Shown here in pieces: positions 26,607 through 38,376 of a stretch of 64,000 nucleotides of DNA; the stretch's first letter is position 1; the number at the start of each line of letters is the position of its first letter. The stretch spans positions 2,356,001 to 2,420,000 of the forward strand of contig CM055609.1 in the NCBI GenBank assembly GCA_029379385.1, written 5' to 3'. Source of the stretch: Quillaja saponaria. Taxonomy: Eukaryota > Streptophyta > Magnoliopsida > Fabales > Quillajaceae. The notes beneath the pieces were generated by a model. It was not told the origin of the DNA. It did not search any database and saw nothing but the letters and a program-made list of their open reading frames with translations. Position numbers and translations under genes: made by a program.

Positions 26607-28331
26607 CCCCCCTCTGGCTATCAACAAGAGCAATGTTTGATTATGTGAATGAAGTATAAGGAGCTAGTTTATAGGCTGAAGAGAATAAGTTCTGTTTCAC
26701 ATTTGATGATGTAGATTGAGCCCAGATACAAAGAAATCATAAAAGTGAGATCAAAAGATTTACATGCATGGCTATAAACTCCCAAGTCACTTCTATATGC
26801 AATGAATGAATATTCTCCTAAAAATAGAGTAAAGAAGTTGCTTATAATTGAGTGATATGTATAGGTTCTTTACTGTATATATAGGTATTCGAGCTCACAA
26901 TTCTAACTTTGACGCCTCCTATATAAAAAATCAAAACTCATTTATGAGATTTCACTCAATAGCTTAAAAGTTTTTGGTTGAGTGATATTTAGCATGGAAT
27001 TAGAGCCTCTACAATTAAATAGTTAGAAATTTTATCATTTCCATCACCAATTTTATGAGGAGGATGAGTTTTTGGGTTAAATGATTTTTCAACAACTAAG
27101 TGTCACATTGACCATAGAGAAAAGGAAAGTTTTTTTATTTGAAACAAGTGCAGAATAATGTACTTCTCTGTTAAAGAACAGAGTTTTTGTTTGAGTTGTA
27201 TTTGATTTAGTGGAGGAATCTGCACTTTCTATTTCAATTCTATGGCTTGGATTTGTTCAAGACAGATCATATACACTTAAAGCACTCTTGGTACTCCTCT
27301 GGAATTGTAAAGATAACTTTAGAAAATTTGACAGACATCACATGCATTCTGAAATTCAAAAGCTTTTTCCAAACAGTCAGGAATCAAAAACTGCATTGTA
27401 TTCAAAGATAGAGATATCCATGCAGAAAAAGTAACATGTGAAGCAGCTATCTTAATCTTGATTAATAATCAAAGCTTCTATTTCCATACAGAGCATCCTC
27501 TGCCCTCATAGCCTCTTTGACAGCATCTCTGTTTTCATTAAACAGAGCAGTGTAACAACACTGCATTATATATATATGTACCCGTTACATTAGGATTTTT
27601 GTTTTTTGTGAAAAAAAAAAAATCATGAACTTTTATGAATGGCATTTCACAATGGTAAAAATAATTTCTAAAATACTACTATGTTTTAGTTAAATCATAT
27701 TAGGACCAAATATCTACATATTAAGGAACTAACAAGATGACACTTAAGCAATGATTGCAAGGTGATACAAGAACACTCTCCCTAATATAAATGGGTTAGA
27801 AAAGAAAAAAAAATTCTTTCTAAAGGTAATTCATACCAAGAATCCCTATAAAATTCCATATAATTTTTTTATTTTTTTTAGGAAATAACAATTTTATTTA
27901 ATGAAAAATGTGTAACTTATCTTTTTTATTATTATTATTTTGTATTCTAAAGTAAAAATGAACTTCGTATCTAGAAAATTGGCACTAGCAATCTTATTTT
28001 AAGTAGGGGTAAGATTTTTTTCTGTAATTATATTTTGGCTCTAAAGGTAAGACATCTTTCCTTGTTGGCTCCAAAGGTAAGAAATAAATTTTCCAGAATC
28101 AAAACAAGGAAATAAATCTCATATGTAGAAAATTGGGAATACCCACCTTATTTTTAAGGAAACAGATTCCCGCCTTTATTGTTTACGGTCCCAAAAATTT
28201 GCTAAAACATAGACATTAGACAAGTAACTAAACTGCTAAAGAACCAAACTTTGTATCCATAACGAAATTCTCTGTAACACCCACACACTCACCCCCTCCA
28301 TTGAAGGAAAAGCTCACAAATTTTACAAGGA
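26607..28331. promoter_or_regulatory. Divergent intergenic region, LEA-like (-) and P4H (+)
   Basis: Both promoters must lie here. On the minus strand a TATATA element (plus 26874-26884) sits about 270 bases upstream of the LEA-like ATG. On the plus side, 28000-28330 contains a short imperfect duplication (TTGGCTCYAAAGGTAAGA at about 28035 and 28064). The remainder is AT-rich without ORFs that resemble known proteins. Confidence 0.4.
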
Positions 28332-31300
28332 ATGGTGAAAGTTAAAGCTAAAAGCCCCAAATGGGAGTTAGGGCTACCAGTTATGATCCTGCTTTGTGCA
28401 ATTTTTTTCTTAGCTGGTCATTTCGTCTCTATGCTTCTCTCTCAGGTCTAAAGGTCTATCTCTCTGTATTTTTTTTATTGTGTATATTTCAATTAATGCA
28501 GGCAGTTTTATCGATTGGCAGTGACAATTTTTGGGTTGGCTTGATGATTGCTAATGAACGCAGGATTTGGGTGTTGTACGATCAAGTTCGAGATTACTTG
28601 ATGAATCAGCGGATAAGGAATATGAAGCGCTTCCAAATGGTGAAAGCGGCGAAGCTTTTGTTGGGTCAATTCCACTTCAGGTAATCACAAAACCCCAAAA
28701 TTGAGTCTTCAGAGAATCAATACAAAGATGCTCGGGTTTTGTTGTCAAACTCTAAACTACTTGCTATTTCATTTAACTATGTGTTCCTTCAATTTGTTTT
28801 TAGAGTTAGGGATAAAATTATGAATTTCCTTCCCCAATTGAAATTTTGTTATTGATTGCAGGTTTTGAGTTGGAGACCAAGAGCACTTTATTTTCCAAAC
28901 TTTGCAAGTCCAGAACTATGCAGACGTATAATTAAAATGGAAAAATCAAAGCTTAAACCATCAGAATTGGCTTTGCGAAAATGGGAAACTGCTGAGAGCA
29001 CCAAGGGGATTAGAACAAGGTATTACTTTGTAACACTATATAATACTCATGTTTCCTTTTTTATATATCTCATTCTTTTGCGAAGGGTAGTTTGATGTTT
29101 CTTGTGAATTTGCACTCCATATATGTATATATATATATATTTTTTTTCTTTTGGGATTAAAGTCACCAAGTTATATCATTGATAATGTATGAACTTGTGC
29201 CCTACGGAGTAGAAAAAATCTGAGAATTCGTTTTATTATGGCATGGTAGTTGTAATTTTAAATTTGAATGCAGTAACTCACATAGATCACAAGGATGCAC
29301 TTGCATTTTCTCTACAAAGGAAAAAGAAGGCAATGAAGTCTTTTGACAGCTGCACCTCTGTTAGCCTCCCACAGACACATAATTTATAAATACAGAATTT
29401 GCCATGGTTTTACTACCTGTTAGGTCTCTAGTTCTTCACCTGGTAATTGGTTTGATAAGTATGGGTTCTATCTCATAGTTTCTCGTATAAAGGTCCTGTT
29501 CAGATTTGTTTGCTAACAGATGAGTCATACCTAGAACACAGCCTTGTTCGTGTAGTATATTTTTAATTGCGAAGATTGAGAGATACCATATTGACGCTGC
29601 ATGTAATATTTGAAACTAAATTGTTCACTGTAACAGTTTTGGCACATTCCTTACTTCATCAGAAGACAAAACTGGCACCTTGGAACTTATCGAGAGAAAA
29701 ATTGCTAGAGCAACGATGATACCAAAGAATCATGGAGAGGCATGTTCTTCATCAAATTGTTTTTTGTTTAATGCATTTTTTTCCCCCTCTTAAAAGTAGA
29801 TTTTTGGCATATCCTGCTTTGCTGATGCATATATCTATATGATTCCCAATACCCCACCTACTGTTCATTACTTCATTCTCTGTGTTGCAGGCATTCAATA
29901 TATTGCGATATGAGGAAGGCCAGAAATATGATTCCCATTATGATGCATTGAGCTCATCTCTGTATGGCCCTCAACAAAGCCACAGGGTAAATACTTGACA
30001 AACATGTCCTTCATGCAATTATTGTCATTGTGGTCACAACTTTCTGCCCCTCTCAAGTAATGAAGTCCCTGATATATTCATCTGCATGTGGAATTATAAA
30101 AACTTCAAAATTTGAGTGACTTGAACATATAATGGTGTTGTTCTGGTTCTCATTTCAGTATTTATAGCCTTATTTGATGCCCCACAAAAGCTTTCATTGG
30201 CCAGGCCTATAATTCCACATGACTAAATTTTGAAACCGGAATTTATTTGCTAAAGTTGTAACTTGCTACTTGATTAGGTTTTTATTGTTTTATTTTTTTT
30301 ATTTATTTTTTTTCAGAATTTGTTATGCTGTTTCTCAATGAAATTGCTATTACACAAGATTCTAATGTTCGTGCTCAACTATGCAGATTGCTACCTTTTT
30401 GGTGTATCTGTCAAACGTGGAAGAAGGAGGTGAAACCATGTTCCCTTTTGAGGTAGATTAGGAAACTCCATTTTGTTAATCTTCTAATGATTTATAATAT
30501 TAGTATTTGATTTGGATGTGGTCAATGGTCATCATACTGTTAAATTTGCTGGATGGTTTGAATATGGACATAGGTTATGATTACCAAAAGTGCATTGGGT
30601 TGAAGGTGAAGCCACGGCGAGGTTATGGACTTTTGTTTTATTCAGCGTTTCCAAATGGCACAATTGATCTGGTAATTATTCCTGTTCTGAGATAATTCCT
30701 AAATGCATATGAGTAGCAGTACTATTCTGGTGAGAAATTGAATGATGGAAACTGTTGCTGGACTAAAAGTTCATTGACAATTACATCAGATAGTGGAACA
30801 GAAATTTGCATCTCATTTAGAGAAACTATTGGTTTCTTAGGATACACTAACAAGGCAATACTTGTAGTTTGATCTATTCACACATTGTTGTCGTGAGTTT
30901 GTCTGTGGGACTGAAGCCAACAAGCAGGCCCTCCATGCCAAGGGTCTGACGTTACATCCTTGGCTGAGTTTAATTAAGCTTCTGTAGTTCTTCTTAAATT
31001 CTAAAAGTCATACTTCTGAATCGCTTTGTAACAAGCCAAACAAAAAAGAAGGGAAAATAGTTGGAACATGATTCTGTTAATTACAGGAAAGATACATATA
31101 ACTAGTTTCAAGTTGTATCGAATTCTTTAAAGATCATGGTGGTTATGTTCATAAGTTTTGATAAAGTTTTGTGTTAGTTGTTAACCTACCACAATCCACT
31201 TACTTTATTCGGGTTTGAGACTGACTGTGCTGAAAAGAACTCATCATAAATGGAGTTAAAAAAGGTCATGGTAGCATTTTCGCTTTAAGTATTTGTAGTA

Positions 31301-31402
31301 GTTTGTTTTTCCATCTTTAAATGCTGGAAACTTTTGCAGACATCTCTTCATGGAAGCTGTCCAGTGATTATGGGGGAGAAATGGTTGCAGCAAAGTGGAT
31401 GA
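28332..31402 (+). CDS. P4H9: Prolyl 4-hydroxylase (type II membrane, P4H9-like), probably defective
   Basis: 2-Oxoglutarate/Fe(II) enzyme that hydroxylates Pro in cell-wall glycoproteins such as extensins in the ER/Golgi. Eight exons: 28332-28445, 28564-28680, 28862-29019, 29637-29739, 29891-29986, 30387-30452, about 30552-30671 and 31340-31402. The N-terminal anchor is PVMILLCAIFFLAGHFVSML. The catalytic set is visible: HYD (YDSHYD) in exon 5, the distal His in TSLHGSCPV and the 2-oxoglutarate Lys in GEKW. Defects: the intron after exon 4 starts with GC (GAG|GCATGT); exon 7 is preceded by TG instead of AG; exon 8 has lost one G after GEKW, so the frame ends LQQSG at 31402 instead of continuing 11 codons further to a TAA at 31434. 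Several usually conserved positions differ (RKW for RKG, IRTSFGTF for TRTSSGTF, RRGYG for RKGDG, IMGEK for IKGEK). It may be an expressed but impaired gene or a young pseudogene. Confidence 0.8.
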
Positions 31403-32232
31403 GAGATGAAGAACAAGAGGACTATAGATCATAATGCTGAATTCTCCAGTTGTACAATCATAACCATCACTGTGACATTTTTCTTGGTACCATCGTGATG
31501 TATGTAGTTTTATGGGAAATGCATGATTATTTATAGAAAAAAAAGAAGAAGTAAAGATAAGTCATACTTTTCTCTTAGTAATCTAAATGAGTCCTACAAT
31601 ACATTTGTAAGTCCAATAATTATTATTTTTGGTTTTACTTTTTTTCAAGTAAGTCATAAATTTTATATTGTCACTTTTATCCTAATTTTTTATTTTTAGT
31701 TTTAAGTTTAACTATTAATTAAGTAGATTAATTTTTCAAACACATTATTTAATTGAAAATTTTAAAATTATTATATAATAATTAATAGAAGAATAAATTT
31801 TAAACAAAATTAAGGATATCTTCATAAAAGAGATATTGAGAATTTTTTATTCTTTCATTAAAGATTATATAATATAATGAATTAATTTTTAAAATTTTAT
31901 ATTATGTAATTTTAAATAAAATATTTCACTTAAATAATATTTTAAACTAGAAGTATAAATAATAATAAAATTGACATAAAAAATGCTAATATAAAATTTA
32001 AAACTTGAAAAAAATTAATACTTTGAAAGTAAGAGTTTTGGGAAATGTAAATATATTATAAGAAGAAATATGGAGAAAAAAATATGGCTTCAATATTAAT
32101 TTAATTTTTAATTAATTATAAAAAAACAAAGGCATTAGAATATATAACTTTAAAAACATCTCTTATTATAGTGTTTAGATAATGTGATTATATTTTTTTT
32201 TGTTTTAATGGTTAGGTGAGATACGAATATGC

Positions 32233-32360
32233 ATTAATCACTTATTCGACTGATCAAAGATACACATTTAATTCAAATCTAAAAAATTTAGAATCTCGAT
32301 TAATCACTTTCTTCTACTAATTAAAGGCACACATTTATTTCAAAACTAAAAAATTTATCA
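32233..32360. repeat. Diverged tandem repeat, period about 66 bp
   Basis: Two copies begin with ATTAATCACTT at 32233 and 32299 and both end in CTAAAAAATTTA; internal sequence is clearly related but has several substitutions (GATACACATTTAATTCAAA versus GGCACACATTTATTTCAAA). Confidence 0.8.
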
Positions 32361-32415
32361 ACATCCAAAAATAAAATTTTGAAAATATTGTTATTCTGAA
32401 GTTAAATGTCAGAAG

Positions 32416-32454
<39 letters not shown>
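32416..32454. repeat. Homopolymer of 39 A
   Basis: An uninterrupted A tract upstream of the FAR1 promoter region. Length in the assembly is unlikely to be exact. It could be the poly(A) end of an old retroposed sequence, but nothing recognisable lies immediately upstream. Confidence 0.9.
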
Positions 32455-32456
<2 letters not shown>

Positions 32457-33845
32457 ACTACCAAGAAGTACAGCGTGGCGTGTGTCACTGTGGCCTGTGG
32501 GGTATGCGACCTCAATGCAGCTTCACGCGCCACGTCATTGGAGTTTGGGACCCGCGCTACACAGACGCACCCGTGCCGTGCGTGTCCGGAGATTTTAATA
32601 AACACCTAAGAAAGTATAAATCAAGAGAAAAGGTTGTCGTCAACGCGCCATGATATCAGAGCGAGTGGAGCTAGCCCGTTTCATCTCCGTTCCAAAAAAT
32701 TTCGCGGTTAAGAGGTCGTGAATGTCAAACCCTAATTTCCCAATTTCTGAACATTTTGCCCCACTCGCGGTGTTCCCACTCGCCTAGATTTCAAACTGCT
32801 GCTCTCAGATCCTGCCCGCCTTTCAGTCACAAGGTTTTGAACTCTCCCATTTCCTAATGTTCTTTTTTCTTACTTCATTTTCTGTAGTTTTTGATGTTTT
32901 GTGAAAATATATTATTGGCGAATTTTCTTGTGGGGTGGTGACTGTTAGTTTTCTTGTTGATAAACCATGAGAAAAGAAGAGGATTGGATATAACTTAAAA
33001 TGGGTCCTCTTGGCGACCAAGTCTAGGAAGTAAGGATGGGAAAAAAGATCAGAACTTTGATGTAATGGATTGGCCTTATATTATATTATACTGTAAGTTG
33101 CCAATATGAAGCAAATTTTGTACTGGATGGAGGTTCTGCCTCTCTCACCCATAAGGAAACTAGCCATATTTTAGTGCAAACTTGACACAGGCTTAGAGCT
33201 CAATTCACCAGGAGAGGAGAAAAGGGAAATTAGGAGAGTGAAAATGAAATACAATTTTCTGTATAACTATGTTGAGGGTTTTGTTGAAAGGTCCAAGTCA
33301 GTTTTTTTGTCTGATCATAATTGTACAGTGCATATGTAAAACATTGATCATTTACAATCCATCTTAAAAAATTTATGTTGGGTTCATCATCTATAGTTTG
33401 GAATATAAATTGCATGGTTGCTATGTCACTGTTATTGGCTTATTGCTTGATCCTAATATCAGTAGTACTATTTTGGCTTCAGTATGACCCCTTCCCATAA
33501 ACTAGAAAGTAAGTTATCTTGTCTTTAGCAGTAAAGCTGTGTATTGTGAATTGGGATGGTAATGGTATTTTTTGGCTTGATGACCATGAGAGTTGGTCTT
33601 TTACTTTTGGTTGCTCATCAGTTGGCTTAAGCATCCGGTAAGACAAAAATAGATATGGTAAAACAAATCGTCCTATTTGTCTGTGTTTTATTGTTGGAAC
33701 TTATATGATTTCTTTTTTGTTTTCATGCATTATTTGAAATGATTGTTTTGGTGGATTAGATTTCTGCATGTTATCTGATAAGGAACCTCTTAACAATAGG
33801 GGTAGAAAGGAAAGTGCAATTACTTTGTGGTAGATTATTAGGACA

Positions 33846-33866
33846 ATGTGCAAGGTGGTAGAATGA
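33846..33866 (+). promoter_or_regulatory. Six-codon uORF overlapping the FAR1 start codon
   Basis: An upstream ATG at 33846 opens a frame of six codons (MCKVVE) whose TGA stop overlaps the proposed FAR1 ATG as ATGA. If the leader exon starts at 33842, this ATG lies only four bases into it. Such an arrangement could reduce or couple initiation at the main start; whether it is translated is unknown. Confidence 0.45.
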
Positions 33867-36800
33867 GCAAACATATGGTTGACATTGTGGATGAAGTGCA
33901 TAAGAGGGGTGGTGGCATTGTTGTTTCTCCTAAAAGGGATGCTCCAGTGTTTGAAGGGGACAGAGATTTTGAGCCGCATGATGGCATTGAATTTCACTCT
34001 CACGAAGAAGCATACTCATTGTATCAAGAATATGCCAAGTCTATGGGATTCACCACTTCAATCAAAAATAGCAGGCGTTCAAAGAAAACAAAAGAATTTA
34101 TTGATGCCAAATTTGCATGTTCTAGGTATGGAGTCACACCAGAGTCAGATAGTGGGAGCAGTCGAAGATCAAGTGTGAAGAAGACAGACTGCAAGGCCTG
34201 CATGCACGTGAAGAGAAGGCCAGATGGGAAGTGGATAGTTCATGAATTCATAAAGGAGCATAATCATGAGCTTTTACCAGCTCTGTCGTATCATTTCCGG
34301 ATTCATAGAAATGTGAAGTTAGGTGAAAAGAATAATACTGACATTTTACATGCCATCAGCGAACGCACCCGAAAGATGTATGTTGAAATGTCTAGACAAT
34401 CCGGTGGGTGTCAAAACATTGGATCTCTCTGGAGTGACATAACTTATGAAATGGATAGAAGCCGGTGCTTGTCTTTGGATGAGGGAGATGCCCAAGTTAT
34501 GCTTGAGTATTTTAAGCGTATCCAGAAAGAGAATCCCAGCTTCTTCTATGCACTAGATCTTAATGAGGAACAACGTCTGAGAAATTTGTTTTGGATTGAT
34601 GCAAAAAGTAGGAATGATTACATCAGCTTTAATGATGTAGTTTCTTTCGATACCACCTATATCAAAAGCAATGACAAACTGCCATTTGCTCCTTTTGTTG
34701 GGGTGAACCATCACTGTCAGCCAATGTTGCTTGGATGGGCATTAGTTGCAGATGAGACTAAATCAACATTTGTTTGGTTAATGAGGACGTGGCTAAGAGC
34801 AATGGGTGGGCGGTCTCCAAAAGTCATAATTACTGATCAAGACAAAGCCTTGAAGGTAGTGGTTGAAGAAGTCTTCCCGTATGCACGCCATTGCTTTTCC
34901 CTTTGGCATATATTGGAAAGAGTCCCTGAAAATCTTTCTCATGTAATAAAACGATATGAGAAATTTTTGCCGAAGTTTGACAAGTGTATTTTTAAGTCTT
35001 GGACAGATGAACAGTTTGACATGAGATGGTGGAAAATGGTTACTAGATTTGAACTCCAAGATGATGAATGGTTTCAGTCACTGTATGCAGACCGGAAAAA
35101 GTGGGTGCTTACATATATGGGGGATACCTTTTTGGCTGGAATTTCTACTGCTCAGCGTTCTGAAAGTGTGAATTCTTTCTTTGACAAGTATATTCATAAG
35201 AAAATTACTCTTAAAGAGTTTGTGAAGCAGTATGGGGCAATTCTTCAAAATAGGTATGAAGAGGAAGCAATAGCAGATTTTGATACATTGCACAAACAGC
35301 CAGCACTAAAATCTCCTTCACCTTGGGAAAAACAAATGTCAACAGTTTATACTCATGCAATTTTCAAGAAATTCCAAGTTGAGGTACTGGGTGTAGTTGG
35401 CTGCCAATCTAAAAAAGAGAGTATAGATGGGACAACTACAAACTTCCTAATTTTAGATTGTGAGAAGGATGAAGATTTTATGGTAACTTGGAATGAAATG
35501 AAATCCGAGATTTCTTGTTTCTGTCGTTTGTTTGAATATAAAGGTTTCCTTTGTAGGCATGCATTGTATGTTCTCCAAATTTCTGGTCTTTCTAGCATTC
35601 CAACTCCTTATATTTTGAAGAGGTGGACAAAAGATGCAAAAGGTAGGGAGTACATAGATGAAGGGACTGAAAGAATAAAAACTAGGGTGCAGCGTTACAA
35701 TGACTTGTGTAAACAAGCCATCGAACTGAGTGAAGAAGGATCATCATCTGAAGACACTTATAGCATTGCTATTCATGCACTTGTCGATGCTCTGAAGAAC
35801 TGTGTATATGTGAATAATAATTCAGAAACTAGTAAAAATAATCCTGGCCTTCGGGAAGCAGAAGACAGAAATCAGGGAATCATTGCTGCAAAATCCACTA
35901 AGAAGAAGAACACAAGTAAGAAAAGAAAGGTCAGTTATGAATTTGAAAAATGACAATTTTTCTTTTTTGGTTGTCTTTTAAGCATGTTCAAGGAAGGGAA
36001 AGTGACATGTGAATGCTCTTCTAGGTACAGTCAGAGCCAGATGTTCTACGTGTTGATGCGCAAGACAGCTTGCAGCAAATGGTTTGTTCTATCTTTGTTT
36101 TGGTTATTATTCAATTGAGTGTTCTATATTAGTTGACCACCTTGGACCATACCTCAAGGATGATATTACAAAGTTCAATAGACTGAAATGATTATCTAAT
36201 TGTCTTTAATACATCTATTATCCAACTATTTATTTAAGTGCGGCATACCATTCTGACTTGTCACACTCCGAAATAGATTTTGTTGTTTGTGCTTTTACCC
36301 AGCTGACCATATTCTCTAATTTATGATTTCATTTAGGATAATCTTAGCTCAGATGCGATGACCCTTAATGGATATTATGGTACCCCGCAAAATGTGCAAG
36401 GACTGGTAGGATAACCCTTATCATCTGTTTACATGATTTAAGATATTGATTCATCTGAAGAAGTTATATGATATTGATTCAAAATTCTTATTTGAACTTG
36501 GTGCTAATTGCAGGTACAGTTGAATTTAATGGAACCACCTCATGATGGTTACTATGTAAATCAACATAGCATGCAAGGGCTGGTAGGTCATTCTAAAGTT
36601 TAACTGTAAACTTAAATTCAAGGTGATATGATTATTTGTCATTGCAAAATGATTTTCTCTTGCTTGTAGGGACAATTGACTTCTCTAGCACCAGGCCATG
36701 GTGGGTTATTTGGGACTCAACAAAACATTCATGGGCTGGTAGAGTACTTCATAATCACAAATGCACTTGTGGAGAAATCTTATAATTCGATTATTATTCA

Positions 36801-37036
36801 CATTGGTGAAATTTTTACTTTGGTTCACATAGGGGCAATTGGAATTTCGACCATCAACTACTTTCAGTTACAGCCTGCAGGTTTGTTTGTAAATATGGAA
36901 TGCTCTTAAATGCATTGGATTCACAGAACTTGCTTATACATGGTGTTCACTGTTTTTGGTACGTGACTTCAAATTGCAGGATGAGCCTCACTTAAGATCA
37001 GCCCAGTTGCATGGCAGCACTTCAAGAGATGCATAA
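33863..37036 (+). CDS. FAR1: FAR1 transcription factor (transposase-derived)
   Basis: Light-signalling transcription factor of the FAR1/FHY3 family, derived from a Mutator-like transposase; about 811 residues. Exons: 33863-35929, 36025-36081, 36337-36405, 36514-36582, 36670-36738, 36833-36880 and 36980-37036, all phase 0. Domains: a FAR1-type zinc finger at about residues 40-140 (GIEFHSHEEAYSLYQEY ... KTDCKACMHVKRRPDG ... HNHELLPA); a MULE transposase core (SFDTTYIKSNDKLPFAPFVG, IITDQDKALK, ARHCFSLWHI); a SWIM finger (CFCRLFEYKGFLCRHAL); and a basic nuclear-signal-like stretch at the end of exon 1. The tail exons encode NGYYGTPQNVQGL, EPPHDGYYVNQHSMQGL, LFGTQQNIHGL, EFRPSTTFSYSLQ and DEPHLRSAQL, which match my recollection of the Arabidopsis FAR1 C-terminus and support every junction. 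HMVDIV at the start also resembles FAR1 more than FHY3. Acidic transposase residues appear partly retained, but the family acts in transcription. Confidence 0.93.
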
Positions 37037-38376
37037 TGTGTAGCTCTCCCCATTTTCTGAATGGTGATTCCTTGCAAAGGGATTAAGGTTTCCCTACTTG
37101 GTTTGGCTATCAGAAGAGTTATTCTGCTAAGTTTGGTTTCAAAATCCTTTGCTCCTTTTCTTTCAGTGCTGGAGATGTTCATTTGCTGCTTAAGCCCAGA
37201 ACCTTTTTCTTTTCTCCATAATGAAGGTGAACAACTTCCTGTATCTTTACACGGAAGTTGCTCATCAGTATTTATCCTAGCTATACGTATTCCTACCCAA
37301 GCTTATTTTCTCACAAACACCCACATGATACCTTGTAGTTCTGATGGTCAACACAAGAACAGAGTATCTTGGATCACTGCAGTAGATCTCTTGGAGTGAT
37401 GGACGGATGGTATGTTCTGGCAAAATGTATCTGACAAGTTTCGGGTGCTGTACTGAGGAAGAATATATTTATTTTCTCGTATGAGATGTGAATATTTTCT
37501 TGGGAGGCTTGTCAATACAGCCAATACAAGGCAATACTCTTCCATAGTGATTTAAAATCATTTAATTCCTTCAATAATCTGGTCTGCTGTGAAATTTTAA
37601 GTGTTGGAAGGTTGCATTAGCAGTTTGTTTAGATGTGTAAGTATTATAGAGTAGTACGTACCTTACGAATGTAAGTTGTTTCCCCGTCATGTATGAAGCT
37701 ATGCTCTTTATAAAATATCAGTTGAAAGTTGAACTGTCTCGTTAATTTGATAATTTTATTTTTCTTTTGTATTGGAATTATTATCGTTGTGGATAGGGTT
37801 CTTATGATGTGCTACTAATGATGTTCAAATATCTTTTTTGATATATTAATAACTAGTGTTTTATGACAGTGGTTAAGATAATATGTATAAAAGTTTTATA
37901 ATTTATTGTAGTGTTAAATAAATATTTTAATATTAAAAAATTCAAAATTATGGTCTTTTTAAAACATTTTAATTTTAAAAAATTGTGGTTGAAAAAATAA
38001 TAATAATTAAATAAAATGTATTTTAATTTGTCCGTTACATTTGGCATTAAATTATAAAATGCTCAATAATTTTATGGGACAAAAAAAATGGCAAAAATGC
38101 TAAATATTTTATAGATTTGGCAAAGATGCCGTAAGAACCGTTGAAACACAACGAGATGCTGTAACGGCTACTTTTTTCTATTTGAATGAAAAAGAAAGCT
38201 TCCCTTATTTCAAGACCATCTGAAAATTTGTTTCCTTCTTTCAATTCTGTTGCTCATATCTCCGCTTTTAGAAAAGAAAAGAAAGAAACTTTTTGCTCAA
38301 ATCCTACTTCACTTTCTTCAACTACTCGTCTACTCGAATTCTGGGGTCACTAATTTGATTGACGAAGGGTTCTGCT
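37037..38376. other. FAR1 3' UTR and upstream region of the repeat-protein gene
   Basis: 37037 to about 37700 is probably the FAR1 3' UTR. 37750-38100 is AT-rich. The leader of the next gene probably begins near 38150-38250 (C/T-rich from 38240). Open frames here do not resemble known proteins. Confidence 0.5.

Larger units (their letters stand above)
31435..33862. promoter_or_regulatory. Upstream region and spliced 5' leader of FAR1
   Basis: 31435-32400 is extremely AT-rich and ends in a diverged 66-bp tandem repeat (32233-32360). A run of 39 A lies at 32416-32454. From about 32460 the sequence becomes GC-richer (GGCGTGTGTCACTGTGGCCT) and C/T-rich around 32700-32820, as expected for a promoter and leader. 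A leader intron may run from about 32831 (donor after CACAAG) to the acceptor ending at 33841 (ttattag), which would put the second leader exon at 33842. Confidence 0.5.

Noticed and set aside
32402..32609. Open frames with poly-Lys or poly-Phe across the A tract
   Set aside because: Created by the 39-A homopolymer; no family resemblance.
33848..33862. Upstream GTG as FAR1 start
   Set aside because: Plant nuclear genes start at ATG; the in-frame ATG at 33863 fits the FAR1 N-terminus.
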